Shown one piece after another: positions 36,798 through 56,700 of a stretch of DNA of 64,000 nt. The notes beneath the pieces were generated by a model. That model saw only the letters and a program-made list of their open reading frames with translations. It made no database searches and had not been told where the DNA came from. Every line of letters begins with the position of its first letter. Within the stretch, counting starts at the first letter, position 1. The DNA lies in contig JAGMWU010000058.1 of the NCBI GenBank assembly GCA_018697195.1, positions 95,958 through 159,957 of the forward strand, read 5' to 3'. The position numbers and the translations under genes are program-made. The DNA is from Certhia americana. Its lineage: Eukaryota; Chordata; Aves; Passeriformes; Certhiidae.

Positions 36798-37892
36798 ACA
36801 TGAACATTTCCATGTGGAAAGTGGAATTTCAGAATGCTCAGCACTGCAGCCCTTGCAGGATACAATGCCTGGGGTAACTGGACACGAGTCCAACAGACTA
36901 GAGAAGCACCTTACATACAATATGTACATGGAGAGCACATTCTGCAGCTTTACTGAGGCTGGACAACACAGACAATCCAGGCAAGGTCTGCAATTCCAGT
37001 GGCTAAAGTCACAGCTACCTACGTTAAAATGCCTGAAATGAAAAATCCCAAACATCCCAGCCCTCACATGATTCACATCCCCCCCCTGTGGGATTATCAG
37101 CACGTGTGTGATTGGTTCCAACACACATCCAACATCCTGCAAAGCAGTTAACTAACGGGTTAACTTAGCCAGAGGAACAGCAGCTACGGAGTTTCCAGAG
37201 GAAAAGCAGATGTCAGTGAGAGCCCATGAGGAGACAGCACATTCCCCGAGAGCTGTGACCCCACAGACAGCAGTGCTCTTTCACCTTCCAGTGCTCAGAA
37301 GGGAGCACGGAGCTGAGAAGGTCCCTGCCAGTGCCAAATTCCAAAAGAGGTTTTGGAACAGCAGCCTGGCCTTTGAGACACTATCCCCAGGCACTTCAGT
37401 CCCTCAGTGCTGTGCCATCTCCCCCACCCCAGAGTTCCCCTCCTCCTTGGACCTTTCTGTGCCCATCTCATCTGCGCTCCTGTGCAGGAATTTGTTTGAA
37501 ATTCCAATCTCTGACAACACTGAGGTCATGAAACTGTTGGTGTGCAGCCCCTGGGCACCCGAGTTTAGAAGCTGCTGGCACAATGCCAGGGTAATTGTGT
37601 TTGTTTTCTTTTAAATCTGGGATGCTTAACTCTGTTTTGGAAGAGTTTGCAAATTAACTAACTGTATAAAAATACAGTGTAGCTGTAATATTGCTCTGAA
37701 AAGCACTTTTGCAAACTTTTTTTTTTTTTTTTTTTCTGTACAGACTGGTAAATAACATTACCAGATAATATAATACATATTTTAAATAATAAAAAAAAAA
37801 GAAACTCTCTCAAAGTCTGAACACTAAAGTCTAAACAGCTTGTTTAAAACACAACAGTGTGACCCAGGAAAATTCTGCTTTGCATGGTTAAA

Positions 37893-45008
<7,116 letters not shown>

Positions 45009-45200
45009 GCTGGGGCTGGGCTGGAGCCGGGCTGGGCCGGGCGGGACCGGGGCCGGCGGCGCTCGGTGACCTCCGTGCGGGCGGCGCGGCGCGACAATGG
45101 GGCGGCCGTAAAGCGGCGGCGGGCGGGCTCGGACCCGCCTCAGGAACCGCCTCGGCACCGCCCCGGAACGGGAACGGGAAGGGGAACGGAAACCGAGCGG

Positions 45201-47431
45201 CTCCGGGAGCTGCGGAGGGGATCAGTGGGGGAAAAACAGGCTCAGCGAGGAGCTTCGGGCTCTGCGCAACCCACGGATAGGAGAGGGGAATGGACGGGAG
45301 GAGAGCGAGCGGCCTCAGGCTGGGCTGGGGCAGGGTGGATGAGGAACAGCACATCAGCATGGCCAAAAGGTGTGAGGGACAGTGCCAGGCTCTGTTCAGG
45401 GGTAGCAAAGGCCATGAACTAAAACATAACACGTTCCACCTCAGCCGAAGCAAGAGCTCGTTTCCGTAGAGGGTGGGTTTGTGCTGAGGTGAGCTCTCGC
45501 TGCCGAATGCCCGGCTCATCAGTTTCACTGATTACAACTGGCTAATTTCAGTGTCACTTTCCTCTTCCCAGACTTGTTAACTTGTAACAAAATCTCTGCA
45601 GTCGGAGTTAAAACTCCTTTAGAAGTTAAAACTCATGTAAAACACCTTTCGCTTTCCTGAGGGAGGAACCTCCCAAACCAAACTGCTCCTCTGAATAGTG
45701 GAGGAGATGAAGCTGGGCAACAACAGACCTTGAAAAAACCTTCATAATTTGCCTCGTTGAAAACTCCAGCCTGGTTGTGTGGCTGCTGCTGAAATAAAAC
45801 CGATGAATCAAACCTGAGGAATGAAACACTTGTGAGAAGTTTGCAATTCTAACACGATTGATCTCAGCATCACCAGCCCGGTGCCCTCTTCACTAGAGAC
45901 CATGCAACACAGAAACTGTGCCCAGGGGAGAAAGAAAATCTTTGTTTCTTTTCCAAAAAGGATGTATTTCCCCCATTAATTAACTTGTTCATTGATGAAC
46001 TTTGCTCCTGTGGTCTGTAAGCAGAAAGTCACACAAATCATCCAGAACAGGAGGCAGTTTGTGTTGTGCCAATGTGGCACAAAACCACGGAAAAGCCTTG
46101 ATATAAAACCCAGTTGGATTCCCATAATGAAATAAAATTACAAGGCCAGAGTTGTGTCAACAGAAGACGATACAAAACATCTCAGCATCCACCAGGAAAG
46201 GAGTAAAACACAGTATAATGCGTGCAGAAATATACAGAGAGCACTTGCACTAGTATAAAAATATCCACAGTCCTCAGACAAATGTGAATCGGTACAAAAT
46301 AATTTCAAGAACATGTTTACAAAAGGACATGTTAATATAAAACAGTAAAACCAGGCTGCCCCCTCTCCCAGCCTCATGCACAGCACACACAGACAGTCCA
46401 TGGAAGGCCCGCAGGAGCTGGGAAGGAGCAGAGCCCATTTGACCTCCCAAGCCCACAGGCGGTGTAGACAAACAAAACCACAAAACCAAAGGGGGAAAAT
46501 CCACCCTTGGGGGGATTTTAGGGCTTGTTGTTTCCCCAGCAGTTCTTCCCTGATCCTTCAGGACTCAGCGTAACAAGGAGCTGTTGTGGGTAAGTGCTTG
46601 GTGGCCCTGGCAGTGTGGGGACAGCAGCAGGGGGATGTCTGTGCACAGGAGGTGACAGCAGAGAGGACAGGGACAGAGGCTCAGCAAGGACAGGGAGTGG
46701 AACAACCTCAGGAAGCAGCTGATTCCAGGCTCCCCCACCCATGAGATCCTTCAGCAAACAAACAAGCACCGAGATCCCACAGTCCCCACAGCTACAGAGC
46801 AAAGCCAGAGGGCCTCGGAAATGGGAACAGCTTTGGAGAGCAAACGGGGAAAGCAGGGCTGGGAAATGGGAGCCTGAGTTTGGGAGAAAGGGAACTTGGC
46901 CAGGTTGGTGAGCTTTGCTTCAGACCGTTCATCAACCCTCCAGAGGACTCTTCCCCCCCAGAACAGGTCCTGTCAGCCTGCAATGTCCACAGAGTCACTC
47001 TGCTCCTGCAGGACAACAGCTGTTCTAACTTCATCTCTCCAGCAACTCCTTCCCCATGGAGGCAAAGCTTCACATTTTCACCATCAGTGCAGTTTTCTGG
47101 GACGCCAGCACAGGAGATGCCCAGCTGAACCTGCACACAGTGCAGGGATGGAGGAGAAAGGGGCAAAGCATCCTTTAAGGCCTCCAGGGTTTCTCTGGCA
47201 GGGCCACGCCGGGTGTTTCTGTCCCTGCAGCCTCAGGACAGCAGCTGCCCTCGGGCAGGGGCAGTCAGGTGCCAGCTGTCCATGCACACAGCCTGCACCA
47301 CCCGTGGCTTGCACAGAGGCTCTTTTTTGGCAGCTTGAATTGGCCTCCTCCCAGCACTTGGGCTCCTTGGTCACTCTCTGAGCTCTGCAGACAGTCGCAG
47401 GTTTCCATAGAAACAGGGCTTGAAAGCTCTG
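45201..47431. other. DLAT-DIXDC1 interval, mainly DIXDC1 3' UTR
   Basis: No coding exon is recognised. Most of it should be the DIXDC1 3' UTR, which runs left from 47431. I could not pick a convincing poly(A) signal, so the boundary with the DLAT upstream region is unknown. Confidence 0.5.
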
Positions 47432-47747
47432 TTAATTCTCCCCGTGGTCTTCTTCTACCCAGGCCACGATTTTCCCCTCCCAGCCTGGAATGATGTCATC
47501 ATCATGGAATACCTACCAAAAAGAAAAAAACATTAAAAAAATAAAATAAAGGATTTCAGTCATGTCTGGGGGCTGGGCACACGGTTCCACAGCGTGAGGG
47601 GCATCAGGGGCATGAAATCAAATCCTAGCTCAGATTTCCCAAAATAATCCAGGGAACACATGGGCTGAGGTATGAGTCACATTTTCACAATTTAGGTAAA
47701 TAACAGACCAGGCGTCTTTAACCAATGAACATCAGGATTATCAATGG

Positions 47748-47778
<31 letters not shown>

Positions 47779-50700
47779 TACGTTAAAGGTAAACTAAAGA
47801 CAGGAAACATGCCTTTTTTGAGGCAGACCATGACCTCCAGCTGCTGCTGCTGCCTGTCCCCAGAGAGGGTGACCCTTTGCCCTTGTCCTAATCAATTTGT
47901 GAAGCAAGATCCTGCAATGAATCCAATCCACACCCACCCCAGCCTGAGCACAAACTGCAGCTCACAAAGGGAACGATGCCACACGCACACAGTTCTCTCT
48001 GAAACACCTTCAGAAGAAAAGGAGAAATTGTATTTTTAATACAGGCTCTCCCATTGCAACAGGTTTTATAGAACCTGCAGCTGTGTCCCCTGAGCTGTGT
48101 CACAGGCTGGCTTTGCCCAAGGGGCTCTGCAACTCCAAGGCACATCCATGGAATTGCTTTTGCTAAGGATGAAAATATTTTAGCACAAGAGGAGCTTAAC
48201 CCATAGCTGGGAAAGCAGACAGTTTTGTTTGGGGCAAACATCCACGATTTCCTTAGTTTAAAAATGGGGTGACCATGGTCCCCAGGGCTGTGTGGTGACA
48301 CTGATGCCAAAGGTCAGTCCCACATTTACCTCCTCCTTCACTGTGCCAAACTCTGGATCCAGGGCTTTGAAGTGGTACCGGTGGGTCCCTTCCCGATCGA
48401 TGGCTGCCTTGAAATCCTTCAGAGTCACTTCCCCTAACCTGCAAGGGAAAGAAAAACAAGAGCAAAATACAAAAACAAACCTCAGGGACTACTGAAGGTA
48501 ATTTTCCCCAGCCAACAGCATGAAATCCAATTAAAGCACAGCAAACCTGTGCTGGCTGGGGGGCATTCCCAGAAAATCAGAGTGCTGGTTTTAGAGGCAC
48601 AGGAGGGTTAGGAAGGCCCAGCCTCACCTCTTTGGTATGCTGACCATGAAGGGGGTGAGGGAGCGGTCGGTGAAGTACAACACTTTGGTGCAGGCACTGG
48701 TGCTCATCACAGGTGTGCTCTGAGAGTGAGGCAGCTCTGCAAGGCAGCAACTCATTGATTATCATCCCTTATCTTCATTAGCCCTCCCCAGCTTCCCCTG
48801 GATGGTGCTGCGTGGATTTTAATTTGCCCATTTGTGTTTCTCTCCCCAACTCCTGCCCTGTTCCCTGCTTCCCCCCAAGAGCTGAAGCAGAGGAGCTGAA
48901 CTCCACAGTTTAAAGGCTCCTTTAATGCAGAGAATACTCTGGAAAATGTGGTGTTAAAAAGGGCTGCACCGTTCTGTGGATATGAAAAGTGGTAAATACT
49001 GAGCAGGGAACAGGGAAGACTCCTCTGTCCCCACTAGATGGTGCACAGCAGCAGGAAAGCTGGGATGACATCCCTTTTCCCAGTGATTGCCATGGTTATT
49101 TGTGCTGCAGCACTGCCCAGATTCCCACTGTGATGGTGCTCTACAAAAAAACCAGCCATAAATGTGCATCCCTTCCCTTTGCAGGGAACGCTGATCCACA
49201 GAGGATCCTGTGCAGGTAAAGCTGCCGGGGGCAGATTCCCAAGGGGATTCTACACCCAAACAGTGAATCTGGAAGTGGAAGGGCAGGATCTGCAAGGCAC
49301 TTACTGGATTTGGGAGGCCAGGAATCTCTGCACTCGTTGGTTGCTCTGCTTGCTGGTGATTTCCCCCGGACCTGGGGCGCAAAGCCAAAACAACAAGGAC
49401 AAAGTGTCACCTCCCTGGCAGAGCTCTCTGGGTGGAGTGTGAGGGGCAGGAGCTGAGTGCCCTGGGGATCCTTTACCCTCCTCTCCTGCCTCTTCTGTGT
49501 CTCCATGCGGTGCAGGCGCTCCATGAGGCTGGAGATGCCCTGCTCCAGGCTGTCGATGGTGTGGTGCTGAGGGTCGTGGCCACTGAAGCTGTTCCTGAGG
49601 CTGCGGAGGGCATCCCGCACCAGCTGCAGGTCACTGGTCTGCCCAAAACACCACAGCTGAGACCAACACAGGCTGCTGCCTCCCCATCTTCCTTTCCCCA
49701 GCAAGGGGAAACCTCTCTTAACAAAATGAAAGAGTTCCAGGGTGTCTGGCTGGGAATGCTCCCTTCAGGTGCACTTACCCCTCGGTGGGGTGTGGGAACA
49801 GCTCCTTTTCCTGCTGGCTGGAGAAAACCATTGCTCTGGGCACTGTGACTGCTGTAAGCCAGCACCTGGCCAGGGGAAAATGTGAGTGTGAGTGTCAGGA
49901 CCTCCCCAGAAATCCCCATTTATGGACTTTGAAATGAGAGGGGAGGAGAGCTTTCCACATCAGTGGTAAAACTCCCATCTTCCCAGATAAAGATACTCGC
50001 TAAAGTGAGCAGGGAGTTCCTGGTCACAGCACAGACCTGATTCCTACAGAAAGGTGGAAAGACTCAATGCCAGGGTCAGCAGGAAAAGGAGGAGGTAAAT
50101 TGAGTTGTGGTCTAACCACTGCCAGAGTCAGAGGGGAAGCTGAAGCTGAGAAAGCCTCTGGCTTCCTTCACTGTTTGATCCCTGAGGATTCTGAGCCAAG
50201 AAACTGAGCCAGAGTGCTCAGTGCTGGGAGTTTTGGGGGCTTTGCCTGCCTTGGGCAGGGCTCTGACAGTGAGAAGGCAGAGCCAGAGCTCTCTGAGATG
50301 AAGGGGAGGGTTTCTGGAGGCACAAAACCCCACGCCACATGTGGAGCAAGGCTCCCGTACCTCCTCAGCTTCTCTCTTCATGCAGTGAGCCAGCAGGGCC
50401 TCCCTGTGCTCCAGCTCTCGCTCCAAATCCACCTGTGGAGGGGCAGCAGAGGAGTCAGCCCTGCTTGGGCCAGCCAGACCAGCTCCCAGGGTAGCCCAGC
50501 TCTCCCTACCTGCTGGTAATTGGCCTCAGAAAGCTGCCTGAGCATCTCATCCAGCTTGGTCTGGTGCTGCTGTAAGTGCCGATCCTTCTGGCACAGCTCC
50601 TTCTGCAACACAGGGATCCAGGGCATCAGCAGGGCAGGGAGGGAGGCTCAGTCACGGCAGGGACAATTGTGTCATCTGCCAGGATCAGGGGACCTGCACA

Positions 50701-53700
50701 GGGTGTGCTTTGCCAGATGGTAGAGATGAGTGTCTGAGCTTTTTTTTTTGACAAGATCAATCAGGGTTTTTTGCCCCAAGTCCCCTTTGCCAGAGATCTG
50801 CTGCTGAGGTCACACAGCTGTCCCAGAGAACACAGATTCCCGAGGGATCAGAGGACAAACAAGTCACCCAATCTCATCTGCATGAGTGCTGGGCACTCAG
50901 CAGCCACCACCAAAACCATGACAATAAAAGATCTGCAAGAAGGTGTGGGGGGAATGCAAAGAACTTCTGATCCCTCCACCTCACTACAAACACCCCTGGC
51001 TCCTTCAGCTCCTTCCTGGGGCTGTCCAAGTGCCAGGAAAAGAGCAATTCCATTCCCAGGACTGAGGAACCACCCAACTCCCCATGGAAGGGGTTTCATT
51101 ACTTTGTATTCCGCCAGGAGCCGGTTTCTCTCTTCAACCTTCCTCTGGAGGTCAACCTGCAGGAATAACACCCAGGTGTGAGGCAGGTATTCCCAGAGAG
51201 TGAAAACCTCTGCTCCTTGTGCTAAAGGGTGACCAGCAAGGTCACCAGGGGTCAAGGGAGCTGCTGTTTGGGGTGGCAGCCTTTGAACAGAGACCTGCAC
51301 AGGGCAGGTGCCACCTGCTAAGCCAGGGATTGAGGAGGGACAAATACAACAGCGCTGGAAACCTCAGGGAAAGCCCCTCCCTGTCCCAGCTGAAGGTCCT
51401 GGAGGACAGGAAGTGGGAGTGAAGGTCAGGAATCTCCAGCCTCACAGCTGTGAGCAGCCTGTGCTGTGCAGAGACCTTTGACTGCTTGCTGACTATCCCA
51501 CGACCCCAAAATCTCTGCTGCAGCCACCCTTGGGGCCACCACCCCCCTGCCAAAATAACCACAGCAGCAGCAGCAGCAGCAGTGACTCACGTTCTGGTTG
51601 TGCAGCTCCTCCTTGTCCATGTTGGCTCTCAGCAGCTCCTGCTTGAGCTGCAGGACTGAAGCATCCTGCTGGATCAGCCTCTGCTGCAGAGCGTCCTGGG
51701 GAGAGGTGAGCTCTGCAGGAGGGGCACGGAGGGCAGGCACCCTTCCCTGGGGCTCAGTGGCCACAGCACAGCTAGCCAGCACCAGGGCAGCCCTCCTGCC
51801 TCTCCCTCACCCAAAAATTATTTCCCTGCCAACACTTTGGCCAGCAGCACTGAGGGATTTCTCTGCTTCAGCCTAAATATCCCAGCTCCAGAAGTGATGA
51901 ACATTGGCTCTGACAGATGGGAACAGCTCTGGAGGGCGTTCAGTGCCCTGCAGCTCCTCCAGCCACGCATCCAGAGGGCACAGAGAGGCCAAGATCAGCC
52001 CAGGACACAAGGAGCCTTAAGCCCTGAGTGTGACCCAGTTGTGCAGTGAAATCCTCTCTGGAGAGGGCAAAGTCAGCACTAATTCTGCACCTTTCACTCA
52101 CCCAGGGCTCCACCTTGGACAGCTACTGCTGTTTGCTCTCTTCTGACAGGCAGCTCTAAAAATACCTCTGTCAGGAGGAGATCAGCAATGTTCATCACTC
52201 CAGAGGCACAAACTGAGCCATTTCTAGGCAGGACAGGGACATCCCAGGCTCTTTTTCCTGTGCTGGCAGGAATGAGTTCACTGGGACAGTATTACTGGGT
52301 GTGTACTCCAAGAGAGAGGAGGGAATAAAAGAGCCAGGAGAACCAAGCCATTTATGCCTCTTTTTGTTTAGAAGAAACAGGGGGAGATAAAGAAAAAGGG
52401 GAATACTTGACCACAATCTTACAGACAGAGCAGAAAACTGGAAACTCAGCTCCTCGCACCTGCCTAAAAATTCAGAAATAAACCACAGGATCCCCCACCT
52501 CCAAGCCCTCAGTGCTCCTCCTTCCATCATCTGAGATTCCTCAAAGGTGTGTGGTTGCTGCTGGCCCTGCTCTCCTAAAGCACTACTGTTGATTTTTGAG
52601 GAAATGCCCCTTCCCTCACCTTTATTCCCTGAAGGTTCCGAGCTTCTTGTTTGTATTTCAGCAGCTCCTTCTGCAAATGCAACACAATTTGATTAAACTG
52701 CACCTTGTTACCCCTTCAGAACCAACCAGGGCTGGTGTTTTCTGCTGCAGGAAGAAGCACATCCCACCATTTCCCACAGATCCAAGAGCCAGTCAGGCCC
52801 TGAGAAATTTTAATCAGTTACAAACACGATAAAATCTGCTATTAAAATCCTGAGGAAAATAACAATTTCCCAGTCCCCCCAAATCCCTCCTTCAGGCCAA
52901 CATCAAACACTTCTGCCTGCATCAGAACTGGTCCCAAGCCTCCAGAATTGGAGCCCAAACAGAATATTCCCCATTTCATCCATCACGTTGCCCGCCCTGC
53001 CGCATCCCCACCCCCTTTCCCCCCCAAAAAAATCAAGTGGGACAATCTGGAAAACCTCTCTTCCCCTTCCATCTGTCACCCTCTAACCTTCAGATCTTGA
53101 TTTTCTTCCACACTCTGGTCCAGACGGCTTCGGATGATGATCTGAATGCAAAATATCAGCGTTGTTATTGTGCAGCAGGGGCAGGGCAGGGCAAAAGGCA
53201 GCTGGAGCAGGGATATTTGGGTCCAGGGATGTTCTCACCAGCTGCTCCTCAGGGCAGGCTCCCCGCTCAGAAAGTTCAAAGGATCCTTCCTGCTCATCCT
53301 CAGGTAAAGACCCATTGAGCAGCAAAGCCTGGGGAGATAAAGGGTGAAAACAAATAAATCTCCTTTTCAGAGATTTCAAAGGGAAATAGGTGAGCTGCAG
53401 CTCTGGCCAGCAGTCACTGCTGTCAACAGTCCCTAACCAGCTTTATTTCCCATTTCTGCTGATTTATTCCCCTCAAAAATGAGTGGTTTTTCTTTCAGGA
53501 GTGAACAAGAAGATTTATCCCCTGACAAAGCTCTCCCAGGGATCTGTCAGCCCATGCTCTTCCCCACAGAAAGAACCAAACAAGGACAATTCAGATTTCC
53601 AGGGAGTGAAGTCTCAGCTTTAGCACCTTATAGGGTGTGTGTGCATCAGATCCCCAATATTTCAACCAAACTCCCACAGACTGGAGCCTCTAAATTATTG

Positions 53701-56700
53701 AGTAAGAGGAGGAAAATCGATGAATCAAATCCAATTTCCTGGCTGGCCACATCAGCTGCCTCTCCCCACTCCCAGGGGATGAGGGAGCAGCAGTGCCAGT
53801 CCCTCCTGTCCCTGCTCCCAGTGGGCACAAAATGCAGCTGGATTTTACCAGTGAACCAAGGAATTTTTAATTTTTCTTTTTTTTTTTTGGGTGCCTCTTT
53901 TGTGTCCTGCCCATTGTCCCCGGGGAAAGTGCCCGCCCAGCTGCCTGTGCTCCTCACACAATCTCTGCTTTGTTTACTGCCACATAAATATTTACAATTC
54001 AAAGCCACTGTGGTTCCCAGCACAAACAGAAAGGGATGTTCCTGAGAGAGTTCAGTGCCTTCACCATATGGATCCGGGGGCTCTGGTCCCCAGGCAGAGC
54101 CAAACACACACCGGGCTGAGGGGCAGGGAGGGGGAGCCAGGGAAAAATCCCACAAATGCAGACTTGTGGGGAGGATGTGCAGGGCTGGGTGACCCTGGAA
54201 GGGAACACTCTCTAAGAAGAGAAATCTCTCACCTGCAAACCCGAAATCATCTTTTTGGCCTCCTCCATTTCCTTTTCCAGGTGGTCCTGCTGTTCCAAGA
54301 GCTGCTCCTCCCATGAGCTCTCCAGGTAGGACGCAGAGCTCGCTGCCTGCCACTCGGGCTGGAAGTGGGAATCCACCTCTTCTGCAAAGGAGAGGAGCTG
54401 GATGTGCTCGTGGAGCCCAGAAACCTGCCCCACTCCCCAGTGCCAAGGTGTGACAGCTCATCTGAGCACAAGGATTTATGCCTCATTCCTAAGCTTTCCC
54501 ACACACACTTTATCCCAGAGAACTTTGGATTCAGCGAGATTTCCAAGCACAGGGGACAGCGTGTGTGGAAGGGCTTTGCAGGGCACCCCTCAGAGCCCCA
54601 AGGACACTCTGGAGGCAGCATTAGACAATCCCAGCCCCTGGGGAGCTTTTCAGCTTTTACCACATACAAAAAAAATCCCAATTTTTACCTGTTCTAGTCT
54701 CTGTTTCTTCAGTTTGGAGGATCACAAGTCTCTCCTTCTCCTCCGAGGGGGCTACTGTGGATTCACTCTTTGCACTGTGCACGGGGCTGGGTGAAGTCAG
54801 GCTGCAGAGCAAGGCAGGAACAGCTCTTTTAGATGATGCTGATCAGCACCAATTTTCAACAAGCATTTCTCCATATTCACTTTTATCTGAGAATTATCTG
54901 TATCCCAGAGAAACCTTCAACAACTCAACCTGAACGTGTAATTTTTTGAATTCAGACTCTCACACAGGGGTAGGACCACACTCAGGAATAATTTACTGCC
55001 AGCCTTATGCTGGAGAAAAAGCCACCCTGGCTTCATCTCTTGCTCCAGAGCTTTCAGATGAATCACTACAATGTTAAATCCCAATATATTTGACAATCAG
55101 ATTCCTCTCACTCATGTCCTTCGATTAAAACTTCTTGGAAGTCCCCACATATTTTCACAGGAGCCATCTCAGCTGACTGGGAGGTTCAAGCAATCTTTTT
55201 CCCAGAAATTCTTCCTAAGTGCATCTCCCAGACAACATCAAAAGGTGGCTGAAGCTCACTGACCCATTCAATGTACCCCGAAAGTCGCAGGAATTAATCC
55301 TTGCAAGTGTGAGCAGGAGTTAATTTTTCATTCTCCCCCAACACAGAAACAAAGGGCGGGGAACAAAAAGAAAAACAGTGTGGAAATAATATAATAGGTT
55401 TAGAAAAATAAGAGGCTTCAGCAGCTCCCTCCCTGCATCTTCCCAGCACTGCTGCTCCGTCTCCCACAGCTCCCACAGAATGGGAAAAGCCCTGCAATAG
55501 AGATGGAAATGACTTGCTGCTCCTGCCTGCCCCACTCCCACGGCCAGGACGAGCCTCTCCTCATTCAGATTACAGACCTGAGTCCAGTTTTTTGTGGTCC
55601 AGACTTCCCCCGTGTTAAAGTGAAAGAATAATCATTGTCCAATAGAAATCTCCAGCAGGGACACTACCTGTCCTTTCAGGCGTGGGCATGATGCTTAAAG
55701 GGCTCCTGGCCACCTGGCTTTGCCCCAGGATTTACTTCCAGGAATTCCAAATCCATCACAGCAATCCATCATTAGACATATTTTTAATATCAAATTTGTA
55801 ACCAGGCCCTGCTCCTGCTCATTGCTGGATGGGGGCATGGCAAAAAAAATCACGGGGGTTTTTTTGGTTTTATTGTTTTTTTAAATGCTGTTTTTTATTT
55901 GATTTGGCAGTTCTGCTGGGATTGCATTATGTAACAAGGGCCAGAAGAAAGGATGAAACTTTCACACAACACAGATGCCAGCAGGAAGCCCAGCTGGTCT
56001 GACATGGCCAGCAGCTCCAGGAGGGATTTCACTTCCTTCTAGGAACAGATCTCAGAATTCCCTCCCCCCTATTCTCAGCTGTTTCTCTGAACCTGCCCTC
56101 ACCCCGAGGCACTGCTGGTTCTCATCCATGCAAAAGCTGTCCCAGAAAAACACCACCAGCCACAGATGGGAGAGAGGGAGGTGAAACAGAAAAGGATGAG
56201 CAGGGTGAAAAACAAGGATATGAGCCTGGAAATAACATTCCAAATCTGCTCCTCCCAGCACTGGATCCACAGCCCAAAGCAAATAAAAGGGACCACAGGT
56301 GAGGGTAAGTCCCCACAGCACAGACAGATTTACATTCCCTTTGGGCATCCCCAGACCCTTTCCAGGCAGTTTTCCTGTTTCAAAAGGCCACTGGGTTCAC
56401 CCAGCATCCATCAGCACCTCCCAAACATTCCAAACAGTGGCAGAGCCAGAGGCAGCTGAAGCAGCAGCACAGGTCAGGTTGCTTTCTGCATCATCCAATT
56501 AATGCTGGAAACACTTGCCCAGGTTCTGTATCAGCCCAACCATCAGAATATGAAATACCTGCTGATGCAATGCCTTTCAAAGTGCAGAACAATTCCCTAG
56601 TAAAGCATGCAGAAACGAGGGCTGGGAAATGAAAGCTTTCCAAGAGAGATTTATGATGCAAACTGCTCCACTTTATTCCTTCCACCACTTGATTCCTTAA

